Source: Ichthyophthirius multifiliis (taxonomy: Eukaryota; Ciliophora; Oligohymenophorea; Hymenostomatida). Taken from it: a stretch of 35,483 nt of DNA. Below, piece by piece: positions 13,402 through 24,328 of this stretch. Each line of letters begins with the position of its first letter. Positions within the stretch are counted from its first letter, which is position 1. The translations under genes were made by a program, and so were the position numbers. The notes beneath the pieces were generated by a model. The model worked only from the letters and a program-made list of their open reading frames with translations. It was not told the DNA's origin and ran no database searches. The stretch covers positions 2,987 to 38,469 of the forward strand of contig NW_004087000.1 of assembly GCF_000220395.1 (NCBI RefSeq). Reading direction: 5' to 3'.

Positions 13402-13801
13402 GGAGATTTTTTTGATTGAGTTTTTTAAAGAAATTACAGAAAATATAAAGTAATAGATAGAAAATATAATAAATAACATTATTAAAATAAATTAACTTAA
13501 AAAAAGAAATCAGTTTAAATCATGAATAAAATTAAGAATATTATAAATATTCATAAGCATTTATATAATAAAATTTATAAGTTTAAACACAATATCATAT
13601 CTCTCATTGTCATTATTATTGACATAAAAATTAAAATTTCACCAAATCAACTTTTACAATTTCAGAAATTAAAAAAATATGTTATATTCATATTTTCATA
13701 AAAGAAGCCTTGAAACAATTAAATTATAATCTTTAATTTTTAAGTCACTTAAATTTGGAAACATATTTAGTATTAAAAATTTGAATATTTACATTATGAT
13801 T
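13402..13801 (+). other. Weak ORF, possibly a divergent or broken cyclin-like gene
   Basis: Starting at an ATG near 13399-13402, an open frame reads MEIFLIEFFKEITENIKQQI, later INIHKHLYNKIYKFKHN and ISLIVIIIDIKIKISPNQLL, and ends with EALKQLNYNLQFLSHLNLE. The middle resembles the I-x-I-x-x-Y-L...LIVxYID helices of P-type cyclins, and the end resembles their E-L-x-x-L-E-x-x-F-L-x-L-L-x-Y helix. The segment between them, where the A-x-K-F helix should be, is missing or too short. Two single-base frame losses must be assumed. The resemblance may be chance in such biased sequence. Confidence 0.25.
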
Positions 13802-13850
13802 CCAAACTTATTTCTATTAATAAATTTCTTATTTTTTTAAATATAATATA

Positions 13851-14086
13851 ATGAATAATCAAAAAAATAAAACAATACAATATTCTTTAGTTAAATCTAA
13901 TAATTCTTAATCTAAAATATTAGATAAAGATACTTAATTATTATTAAATTCGAATACGATTAAAATAAAAGTAAAATTTTAATTTAAATTATATTTTGTA
14001 TTTTATAATAATATAAATTTTAAACTCAAAAATTTTTATTTTTACAGAAACACATATTTGTAAATAAATCAAACAAAAAATATTGA
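13851..14086 (+). CDS. Possible small two-exon gene, function unknown
   Basis: ATG at 13851 opens a 40-codon exon beginning MNNQKNKTIQYSLVKSNNSQ, with the composition of real ciliate proteins (Ser, Asp, Gln). It ends at GTAAAA. A candidate intron 13971-14047 finishes in TTTTTACAG, and 13 more codons lead to TGA at 14084-14086, giving 52 residues in frame. No family is recognised. Alternatives are a longer protein through another splice, with a hydrophobic segment around 14165-14250, or no gene at all. Confidence 0.3.
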
Positions 14087-14144
14087 TCAATATAATATAT
14101 TTTATAATTATTATCATTAAAGCAAATTAAATATAACCAAAATA

Positions 14145-14836
14145 TCAGAATTTTAGTTAGTTTATTTTTAAAAATTAAATATTTCTTTTATTATTGTTTT
14201 AATTTTCATTTATTTTTTATTATTTTTTATCATAATTTTACTTTTCTTCAACTGTAGGACATACTATTTTAGGACTATATTCTATACAAAAAATTCATAA
14301 AATTATCTAAATCTATAATTCATAAAATTATCTAAATCTATTAGCTCTTTTAATTCTAGACACTTCATTGTATTACTTTATGATTTTTGATAAATTATAT
14401 ACATATATTATTGATTAGTTTGTTTTTTTGGAAATACAAATCATATTCTATTTCTAACTTTTTAGATTCAAAAAATAAGATTCTATAATTTACTTTTTTA
14501 TTATAAATATTGAAATCTATTATATTTCAAAAGCTTAAAAAAAAAGAAAAATTATTCAAATTTCACAAATTTATTAAAATGCTTTAATAACTCTTAAATT
14601 GTGTATTTGTCTCCTCACTTTTTATTATTTTTAAAGAATGTCTTTTAATAATAAATTTATATAAAATTATTAAATATTTTTATTTCTATTATCAAAATTG
14701 TTATTATTAAGTAAAAGATTCAATAACAAAATAAATTGTAATAATAAAATAAATTATTAAATATATTATATTTTATAAAATTAATATTAATAAGTATTAA
14801 AATTTATTGAATATATATTTTTTAATGTTTTTTCAT
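14145..14836 (-). CDS. Hypothetical protein, structure partly resolved
   Basis: The minus strand holds protein-like segments ending at TGA (14145-14147): LLKDILQKQQKVRRQIHNLR, then after a probable intron (about 14497-14546) KLEIEYDLYFQ, CLELKELIDLDNFMNYRF, IEYSPKIVCPTVEEK and a Gln/Asn-rich tail ending INQLKF. The pieces lie in different frames. Joining them needs one extra A after LYFQ and one extra T before the CIEYSP segment, the same one-base shortfall seen in several neighbouring genes. The start is uncertain; the ATG at 14836 would need a further shift. No family was recognised. A 25-bp tandem duplication lies inside the coding part. Positively charged helical segments suggest a cytosolic or nucleic-acid-associated protein, but this is a guess. 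Confidence 0.45.
14292..14341. repeat. Perfect 25-bp tandem duplication
   Basis: Two adjacent identical copies of a 25-nt unit beginning AATTCATAAAATTATC, 14292-14316 and 14317-14341. It lies within the hypothetical minus-strand gene. Since 25 is not a multiple of three, a copy-number change here would alter frame. Confidence 0.9.
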
Positions 14837-15079
14837 TTAAATATAATATATTATTTATATGTATTATTTTCAATTAATTTTTAATGCATTTAAATTAAAT
14901 ATTTTATATAATTAGTTACAAATATAATAAAAAAGCAAAATAACAAAAAAAACTTTTAACATATTATGCATACAATAATTAGTATATTATATAAAAGAAT
15001 ATACAGGAAAAAATATAAAAAATAGATAAGATTAATATTAATATAATAATAAAGAAAAAATAAAATAAAAATAAATATT

Positions 15080-16371
15080 TCAATTAAAGTTATTATTATC
15101 CAAAATATCATATTCCTACTTTCCGATCCATTAAATCCTTTTACCTTCTTCCCAAATACCATATTTAATAGTTCCATCAGCTAAAATATACATACCTTTC
15201 CCATGCTATTTTCCATGTTTCCAATATCCTTCATACCTTCTTTAATCAGCCCATGTATATACTCCAAACCCATGCTTTTTATCATATTAATATTCACCTT
15301 CATATCTTCGACCATCTTTCCAAGTATAAACTCCTTTACCGTGCATTGTATTATTTTACCAATTTCCCTTTATTAAAAAAAAATTTAAATAAAAAAAATG
15401 GAAAAAGTACTTCATATTTTCTTCCATCTTACCAAGTGTAAATTCCATATCCATGAATTTTATTATCAACCCATTATCCTGTATATTTAGATTAATCAGG
15501 CCATGTATATGTGCCTTATCCATCTTTTTTTCCTTGATTATAATATCCTTCATATTTTGATCCATCAACCCAAACTTCAACTCCATATCCATTTTGAAAA
15601 TCATCTTTCCATTACCCTTCATATTTTGCTCCATTTAAATGTATATAAACTCCATACCCATTAGCTTTATCTTCTTTCCATTCTCCTTCGTAAATATCAC
15701 CATCAACATGCCAGAATTTTCCTTTTCCATTAGCTTTATTCTGAACCCATTATCCTTCATATTTTGCTCCATCAGGCCATGTTTAAGTTCCATAACCATC
15801 TCTCATAGCTCCTAACCATTCACCTTCATAAATAGCACCTGAAGAGAATTTATAAGGAGGTTATTTTTCACGCATAGAAGAATTTTAGATTTATTAATTA
15901 TTATTAAACATTATTTCACGACATTCATCTTAAGAAAAATAATGATGCATTTATATAGCTAATTAATCACTGTTTTGGTCATTTTTACTTTTGTAATTAT
16001 TGTAATAAAAATATTTATATTTTTTACCTTTAACGATTATATATATTGCATATATTTGAGTTTTGGTTGTTTTCGACTGTTTTAGTATCTTCGTTTATAC
16101 TATTTTTATTTAAATTAGTATTTGCTGATTAAAAATTGTTCATATTATTACATAAGTTATTATTGTTTACACTTTATATTATTGTAGGAACTGCTTTTTA
16201 ATAAGTATCTTAATATTGGTTATCTTTATTTTCTTTCGTATCGTAAGGTTTCCCATGTTGATATGGTTTTTCTTTTAATTTTTCTTAGTTTTTTATCACA
16301 ATATTTGATGTATTTAGTTCTTATGTGTTTTCTTTTTAAATATTTGCACAATTTGAACAATCATTACCCAT
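15080..16371 (-). CDS. MORN-repeat protein with an N-myristoylation/palmitoylation-type N-terminus
   Basis: Membrane-associated scaffold of the MORN family. ATG at 16371 gives [12 protein letters not shown]: Gly2 plus Cys5 and Cys8 is the pattern of a dual-acylated N-terminus. After a Asn/Gln/Lys-rich stretch of about 190 residues come nine tandem MORN repeats of about 23 residues ([56 protein letters not shown] and so on). They finish with a half repeat, [13 protein letters not shown], and TGA at 15080-15082. Introns 15988-16027 (40 nt) and 15368-15410 (43 nt) keep the repeat register exactly, and exons total 403 codons with no frame loss. Such proteins sit at cortical membranes, basal bodies or the axoneme. 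No kinase or other enzyme domain is attached. It is divergent from the kinesin-like gene, whose ATG is 263 bp away. Confidence 0.92.
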
Positions 16372-16634
16372 TATTATTATAATTATTTAGTTCTTACTAA
16401 ATTAAATTAAATTTTCTTTTTAATTATATTATAATAGATAAAAAAAATATATAAAATAAATATTAAATTATATATTTAAACTATAATAATTTTAAAATAA
16501 TAAAAAATAACTTTTGAAATTATACAAAATATATATTTTTTTATTAATTATATTTAAAAAAAATTCAAATATAAAAAGTCTAAATAAATAAAAAACATAA
16601 AAATAAATTCAATAAATAATATTTTTTTAAAAAA
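16372..16634. promoter_or_regulatory. Short divergent promoter region (MORN / kinesin-like)
   Basis: Only 263 bases separate the two start codons, so the interval must hold both 5' UTRs and promoters. It is A/T-rich with no recognisable motif. Assignment is by position only. Confidence 0.45.
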
Positions 16635-19600
16635 ATGAATAACCAACGATAACTTAAAATATTAGCAAGAATAAGAACATTAGGGATTGCGGCTTAATAT
16701 TCTTCTAATGAACCTACAAAAGATTTGACTGAAAACACAAATATCAGCAAACAAAATGCATAATAAGCATAATAGTAGCCAAAATCAGCTTTAAAAAAGG
16801 GTAGTTCATCACAACAAATGATAAACGGATCTTCATTATAAAAAGATTTTAAATGCTGTATATTTACTTCATCTTCGACTAAGTAAAAACCTTAGCTAAT
16901 AGCTGCATGTAATAATCCTATAAAAAATCAATTATTAGAAGATTACGTAAAAACAGATGAAAACTTAATCCAATATTAAAATTCTATTCTTGAAAATGCC
17001 AGCATATATAAATTTGATTAAGCAATGAATTTTAAGACAACAAATCCTTAAATATATAAATAAATATGCGAAAGCTAAATAACTAAAGCAATGTCAGAAG
17101 GAATAAGTTATACATATTTAATATTAGGACCTGCAAAGTAAAAAAATAAAAAAATAGTAATTTTAATAATAAAAAATAAAGAACAGGTAAAAAATACACA
17201 ATAAAAGGTGAAAATGATAAAGGAATATTAATGCAATCAGTATAAGATATGTGTAAATTATGTGAATTATCTGAATAAGGAGTAGGTCTAAAAAATAATG
17301 TATCGAAATAAAAATCTCCAATTTAAGTACTTTTTCAGATTTTCGCGATTTATAATAATAATGTAATTGATTTACTTGGAAAAGATCCAAAAGAAGAACC
17401 TGAAGAATAAGAATTGCATAATTAAGGATAATTTAGAAACATATATAATTAAACAAGAGATAGATTAAAGGAAATTGGATAAAATGATTAAGGAATTAGA
17501 AGAATTCATGTATTTTATAGATTTAGAATTTATAAAAATTAAACCAAAAAATATACTAATAATTTAAATTCGGCAGATTCTGGACTTTTTTCAACTATCA
17601 CTTTTGTTCATTGTGCTGATTTCTGTTAAGCTAGAATTCCTGAATTCATAGTTTTAAAAGATTATCTTGTGGATATTTCTACAAAGAAAAATCAAAATAT
17701 AATGGAAACACCAGCTTTTAACAATTCGAAACTTATTTAATAATTATTTGACTCTTCTAATCAGTTAAATGATAATTTTGCAAATCTAATTTGTCATGTT
17801 TCTGCTGCTTACTCACAATTTTAGGAAGCTGTTGAAGTTCTTAAATATTGTTCATCTATAAAAGAAGAAATAGATAATTATTATAAAGATATTGTAGATT
17901 TCGAAGTAAGTAATTTGTAATCATAGTAATAATTACCAAATTTTAAAAATTAAAATTTGTATGAGAATAATTAAGATTCTTTAAATAAAAATTAAGAAGA
18001 ATTTTAAAAAAGTAATTAATTTTAAGAATTACAAGATTTATAGAATTTTTAAAATTATTAATAATAAAATACATAATAATAGAATTTTTTAAATACTTAA
18101 CAATAAATTTTTTAAGATACTAATTAAATATAGTGCAACAATAATTTACATTAATAAACTTTTAATTCTCCTCCTTAATTTAAAGAATCTTTTAGTCCTA
18201 TGTAATAAATAAATTAAATTATATAAGAATACAATCCTGCCTAAAGTTCTATAGAAATAAATAATACAGTTACCAAGAATAACTATTATTAAAATAATTA
18301 AGAATAATTAACATAGCATTTTCCTTTGGATGATTAATCTTCTTTTTAATATAAAAGATAAATAAATGAATAAAATGCAAATATAAATGATGTTTAAAAA
18401 GATATAGATAATTTGTGCAGAGATATTTACTCTTTTACAGCTTAAACAAAAGATTTTTCTAATGATGAAATTTATGATTGGGCTATTTATAGAGAAAAAG
18501 AAATTCAAGAAATTTAATAAATTATTTAATAGATGAATAATTTAAATCCTAAAGAAAAAAATAAACTCAAAATGTAGAATTTTAAAATCTAAGAAGCTTT
18601 ACTTTTCCTTAAATAAATAAAAAAAAACTCAAACAATTTATCAAAAAGATAATGTAATTATTTTATTTTATTTCTTTTTATAAAAAAATAAAAAAGTTAC
18701 TTAAACTAAAAATCAAGAAATAATTAGTGTAATGAGTTAATATAATAATACTTCTAAAATATAATCAAATTAAAAAAATTTAACAGACTTTAAAGAATAA
18801 AATAGTTTTAAATAATTAAAAAGTTCTAAAGAATAAACAAATTATAAAGAATAATTAATTACATCAAAAACTAAAAACCAAGAAGATTATTAAAGAAAAT
18901 CTTCAATCGAAACTTTTGAAATTTAAAACTAAAAATTATTTTAAGATACTGAAAACATTCAATAGTATAATGATTATGAAGAATAGTAGAATAATTAGTA
19001 ATAAAGATATGATAGCTTAAATAGTGAATAATCTTAATAATATATTAATAAATATTAAATTGACGAAAATTTAATAACAAACACTAAAAGTGAAAATAAA
19101 AAAATGAGTGAATTAAAAGAATAAATTTTGGATAAAATAGATGAAGTTATTCTCGAAAATGATGCAAATTTTTTAAAAAAAAATTAAAATTAATCAGAAC
19201 ATGCAATTGATATGTTTTTTTTATATATATTAAATATATAAAATTTGATATATTTTAAAAAATACATAGATCAGTTAAAAATCTAAGATAATTAAAAGAA
19301 TTATTAGCAGATTAAAACTTCTATATTTAAGAATAGTATTTATAATTAAAATAAGTAAATAGGAAATTAAAAGAAGAAATGGTAGAAAAAGACAATCAAA
19401 TTTTATTTTTAGAAAATGAAATGAAAGATTAAAATAGTTAAATTTAATATTTTTAATCAATGATAAATGAATTAAAATCATAAATTGAAAGAGATAATGA
19501 CATTATTTAAATAAAAATAAATAATGAAAAAGAATTTGAATAAACTCAATAAGAAATGCATGATATTATATAAAAACAATAATTAAAGTTGAATAAGAAA

Positions 19601-21035
19601 AAAGAAAAATCAAAATATCAAAAGTAACTTTTATTTACAATAAATATATTGAAATAAATTATTTCATTATTATCATAAAAAAGATAAAATTTAAAATAAA
19701 TAGAAGAATAATTTAGTGAAAATAAAATAAATAATTAATAATAATAGTAGGAATTAAATAAAAAAATAGATGAATTAACTTAAGAATGTGAAAATCACAT
19801 AAAAATAAGTTTAAATTAATAAAAAAATATACAAGAGTTATAATAAGAAATATACTAAACAGAATAAATAATTAAATAGAAATAGTCAGAACTTAATATT
19901 ATTAATAACAAATTAAATAATTTAAATGAAATATATGAAGAAGAACGCGTAATAAATTAATAATTAAGAGAAAATATGTAAGTGAATGAGAAAAAAGTAC
20001 AAAACACAGAATTAAAGAATTAAAAGTTAGATCAGGAATTAAATTCATTAAAAAATAAATACTAAGAAAAAAAATAAAACATTTTAAATTAAAAAAATGA
20101 AGAGATACTAAAAAAAAAGAAATAAATAATTAATTAAAAATAGAAAATAAAAATTTATAATAAAAGTTTAACATTTTATAATAGGAATAACAAAATACCG
20201 TAAATTAATATGAAAAAATTATTAAAAAAAATGAGTCTTTAATTCACGAAATTAACCAAAAAAATCTAATTTAATAAGATTTAGAAAAAGAAATGTAAAA
20301 CATTATTTTTACAAATATATATTTAATAAATAGTGAAAGATTAAAAAATTAAAATAAAAAATAAAAATATCAAAATTAATAGCTGTTAAGCAGCTTTTAA
20401 GATGAAACATAAGAAGTTTAAAAATAAAAATATATTGTTTTTATTAATTTTTAATATTTAGAAAATCTAAGCTTAAGAATAAAATTAAAAACTAACATTA
20501 ATAAATAAATAAAATGATGAGAATATAAATATTTTATAGTAATAGTCCAATTAAGATTAGCAAAAAATATATTAATTAGAGATAGACAATTAAGAATTGA
20601 ATTCAGAAAATGAATAATAAAGACAATTAATATTAAAATTAGAACATTAAAATAAATTTTTAGCCAATATTCAAAATGAAGTTTTTTTAAAAAATAAATA
20701 AATATAATTTAATAAATTTATATAAAAAGGAAATAGATAAATTAGAAGATAAATTATAAGAATTTATTTATGAAAATACATAATTAAAAAACGAAATATA
20801 ATAAGGAATAAGTAAAGAAGATGACTTAATTAATTAAATAGAATAATTAAAAAACAGTAATTAAAATTATAAAGAAAAGGTAAATAAGAAGAAAAACTTG
20901 ATATAATAATTAAATAATTAATTAAATAAAATGGATTAATAAGTTAGAGAAATTATCTACCAAAAAAACCAATAAATATAGGATTAAAACTTATTCTTTT
21001 AAAGTAAATAAAAAGATAAAAGTATAATTTAATGA
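16635..21035 (+). CDS. Kinesin-like protein with degenerate motor domain and long coiled coil
   Basis: About 1,354 residues. The first 400 follow the kinesin motor plan: KFDQAMNFKTTNPQIYKQIC, then the P-loop position GPAKTGKKYTIKGE (residues about 165-178), GILMQSVQDMCK, NNNVIDLLG, and at the end SKLIQQLFDSSNQLN, FANLICHVSAAYSQFQEAVE and VLKYCSSIKEE. The latter match the canonical SKLTRLLQDSLGG and SPxxxxxxETLxTLRFA elements. The P-loop GxxxxGK[ST] is replaced by a GK-K form, and where switch II should read DLAGSE there is FVHCADFCQ, so ATP hydrolysis is doubtful. A Gln/Asn-rich linker follows, then roughly 600 residues of coiled coil rich in E, K, Q and L. Seven introns: 17138-17181, 18654-18696, 19214-19269, 19624-19683, 20295-20333, 20416-20461, 20681-20729. 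One A is missing in the run 20110-20118. TGA is at 21033-21035. Confidence 0.85.
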
Positions 21036-21970
21036 AATATAAGTAAACTAAATCATAAAAAAATATATTTTAACTTTTTGAATATATTTTTTTTATTAAA
21101 ATTATTGTAAATTTACATTTTTGTTTTGAGGAATTATATACATAATTATATACAATATATACTTTATATCAGACATTATTTATTTTTATTTTTTATTATA
21201 TAAATAATTTAAAAATTTTAATAATTATATAAAAACGAATAAAATTACTTAATTATTAAGATATTATTATTTAATTTTTTATTTCTATGGATTATTCTTA
21301 TTTGATCATATTTAATTATTTTTTAGGTAAAATCTATACCAAAGAATAACTTTTTTATTAAAAATATATCTAAATACCTTTACTTTATTTAAATTAATAT
21401 AAAAAATTAAATTAAAATGTCAAATAGTTTTTTTATACTAAATTTAAAAATTTATTTAATTATTAGTTCTTTTAATAATATTTTTTTTTTAGATATATAG
21501 AATTTATTAATTTAAAATATCGATGTAAAATTAAATCTTATTAAAATAATAAAAGTTATTAATATTTTTTTAATTATAAGTTTATTAATTAATAAATATT
21601 TTTATTAAAAACAAAATATTTTATTTTTAATTATTTTAACATTTTTAATAAATTTAAATAAAAATTGTCTATTTTAAAAATTTGCATATTATATTTACTA
21701 TATTTTTTTATGTTTCTTTTAAGAATAATTTTTACAAATATTTAAATATGATATTTTTAATTATAATTTAGAAACCAATAATAAAAAAAAATTAAATAAA
21801 ATAAATTTATTTCTATATAGTTGATTATATTTTTTATTTATATTTACATTATTTATTTATTATATTATCAATCTATTAAAAATAAAGAAATACCAAAATA
21901 TAATTAATATAAAAATTTGTAAAAGTTTTTTAAGAAAAAATAAAAAAATAAAAATTAAAAATTAATAATT
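21036..21970. other. Intergenic A/T-rich spacer, one doubtful ORF
   Basis: A TGA-free frame from ATG near 21290 to about 21750 reads MDYSYLIIFNYFLGKIYTKE and then mostly F, Y, I, N and K. With TGA as the only stop in DNA this A/T-rich, an ORF of about 150 codons is expected by chance often enough that no gene is called. Otherwise nothing is visible. Confidence 0.5.
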
Positions 21971-23653
21971 ATGAAAATATCTAAGAAAATAATTTAAATT
22001 TAGATGTAACCACAAACTAAACATTCTCTAATGATTATTAAGATATTTAAAATCCTTAAAATGTATATAAGTCTTAAAACTAATAATTTGGCAATTTTTC
22101 TCAAAATTTTAATACTTTTAGATCCAGAAAAAATTCATTTAATTCTCCTAAAATTCTAAATATAGATGCACAAGTATTATAAAATCCATCCGAAGATTTA
22201 AATTAAATAAATTAAATAAATTATTAAAATAATCCTCTCTAAGAATGTTTGATTTAACCAAATAATTATTATTAATAAAATGATTAAGATGATTTTAATT
22301 ATCTTAATTAAAATATTTTAAACTAAAAAAAGGATTATATCCCAAATAATTACTTTTATGATGGTAACTTAAATGACTATTAATGTTAGTATACTTTTTA
22401 ATAATATAATAATAAAAATTAACCATTCACAAATAATATATAAATTAATTAACCTTGCTAAACATAATATATTAATTAATTATAAAATTAGCAGTACAAA
22501 ATTTTAAAAAGAATCAAGGCAGAAGAAAATTAAACATTTGAAGGATAAAGGTTAAATATATATTTAAATCATATAAACATATATTAAAATAAATATTATA
22601 AATATAATTTTTATAAATTATTTATTTTATAATTAAAATAAAATAAATACTATAAAAAGAAACAAATTTAATGAAAATATTATAACAAAATAAATGTTAA
22701 AATTTCAGTAAACATAATTAAACTATTAATATTTCAATAATTTGTAATATTATGAATACTTATTATTTATTATATTAAATTAAAAGATATATTTTAATAT
22801 TATTTTATTTAAACTATAAAATAGAGAAACTAATGATATTTATTTTCTTACTCCATAAAAAAATATTTAAGTTAAAAAAGAATAAAGTGTATAATATAAT
22901 CCTTCTTCAAGCTAAAGTCCAATAAAATTAAAAAAATCTATAACTAAAAATGAAAATTGTAAAAATATTAAAAATAAAATTAATTTTTTTTAATTTATAA
23001 AAAGTGAATGTGATATTTAATGAAAAATAAATAAATTAAAATGATTTATAAGAAAAATTCTAAAACTAAGTAAATAAAATTAATTTTAAAAATGAAATAT
23101 AATATTAAATAAAGGGTTAAAAATCTATAGGAGGTCTTACTTAAGAATAAAGAAAATAAAAAATTCGAATTTACTAAGAAAAGAAAAAAAGAAGATCGTA
23201 TACAATTTTATATATGTTTAAAATTTATAAAAAAAAAGATGGCAAAAAAAAGTTTCATATGATATAAGGAAAAAAGTCGCGGATAATAGGCTTAGAGTAA
23301 AAGGTAGATTTGTAACAAAAAAATAAGCTATTTAATTGTTAAATTTACCTGGATTAGAAGATGAATATTCTTTAGATCACATTAAGAATTAATTAAAAAA
23401 GCAATATGAAGAAGAGGAAATGTCAAAACAAGAATCTCCTTAATTAAAGAAATCTAATAGTTGCTTAATAGCAAACAGAGAAAAAAAATTAAATTTATAA
23501 ATTATTAATACACGACTTTCTTAATTATAAAATTTATAAAATTAATAAGATATAATTTAAGATTAAATGTTAGAATAGCTAAAAGATTTTCGTTTATAGT
23601 CACCTGAAGTTTAATTTAAATATAATTTTCTTTTAGAATAAAATAACTTTTGA
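21971..23653 (+). CDS. CCT-domain (CONSTANS/TOC1-type) regulatory protein
   Basis: Probable nuclear regulator. The CCT motif reads EQRKQKIRIYQEKKKRRSW, QKKVSYDIRKKVADNRLRVK and GRFVTKKQA, matching the basic CCT signature (R-x-x-x-x-x-x-Y-x-x-K-x-K-x-R ... KKIRYxxRK..A..R.RVKGRF) that in plants binds DNA together with NF-Y-type subunits. It lies about 130 residues before the C-terminus. Upstream is a long Asn/Gln/Ser-rich, probably disordered region with FRSRKNSFNSPK and SSSQSPIKLKKSI phospho-site-like patches. Introns: 22551-22824 (long), 23004-23052 and 23198-23238; the last splits the CCT motif between S and W with perfect register. Total about 439 residues, TGA at 23651-23653. The start at 21971 requires one extra A in the run 21986-21989; otherwise the first exon lies further upstream. 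CCT proteins of unknown role occur in other ciliates. Confidence 0.85.
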
Positions 23654-24328
23654 AAATTAATAATTGAAGATAATATAATAAGTATATAACCATAATATTA
23701 AAAAAATGTGTTTAATTTTAAAAATATTACTATTTTTATGATTCTATTATTTTAAAATAAAATTTATCATATCAATTTATTTATAAATAATAATTAATAC
23801 ATTTTTATCAACTATATATTTATGAAATTTTATAAAAAAAAATCATATATACTTTAATTTATATTCATGTTTTTAAAATTTAACTTGTGTCCTATTGATT
23901 ATATATTTTATCTGTAACTGTTTTTAACAAAAATATGCGATGAAAATCGGATAATTGTAGCTTTTTTTGTTAATTTAATTATTAAACAAAATTAAAGAAA
24001 ATTACATAATAATATGAAAAAGATATTTATAAAGTATATATTATAAATATATATTTGATAAATAATAATTTTATTTTAACAATAAAAAAACATAATATTT
24101 GAATAGAATAATATAAACTATAATTAGTAATTAATAAAAAAAAAAATAGCATATCAAATCGAAATGAATATTAAATTTATTTAATTAAAATTCCAAAATT
24201 TATATATTATTTATTTATAATTTTATAAATAATATATATATCATTTAAATTTTTTAATTATATTTTTTTAAAAAGTTAATATATATAAAAATAAATAAAA
24301 AAATAAAGAATACATAAAAATACAAAGA
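23654..24328. other. Intergenic spacer with a G+C-richer island
   Basis: A/T-rich except 23881-23975, which has visibly more G and C and ends in TTTTTTT. Both strands of the island are open under the ciliate code (minus strand patch ATIIRFSSHIFVKN). It is neither clearly coding nor a recognised RNA. The rest shows nothing. Confidence 0.5.

Noticed and set aside
14956-15177. Minus ORF of 73 codons overlapping the MORN 3' end
   Set aside because: It is in another frame from the MORN repeats; only the MORN frame shows the periodic YEGxW...GxG pattern.
15356-15634. Minus ORF of 92 codons beginning [11 protein letters not shown]
   Set aside because: An out-of-frame shadow of the MORN array; its apparent repetition merely echoes the MORN period.
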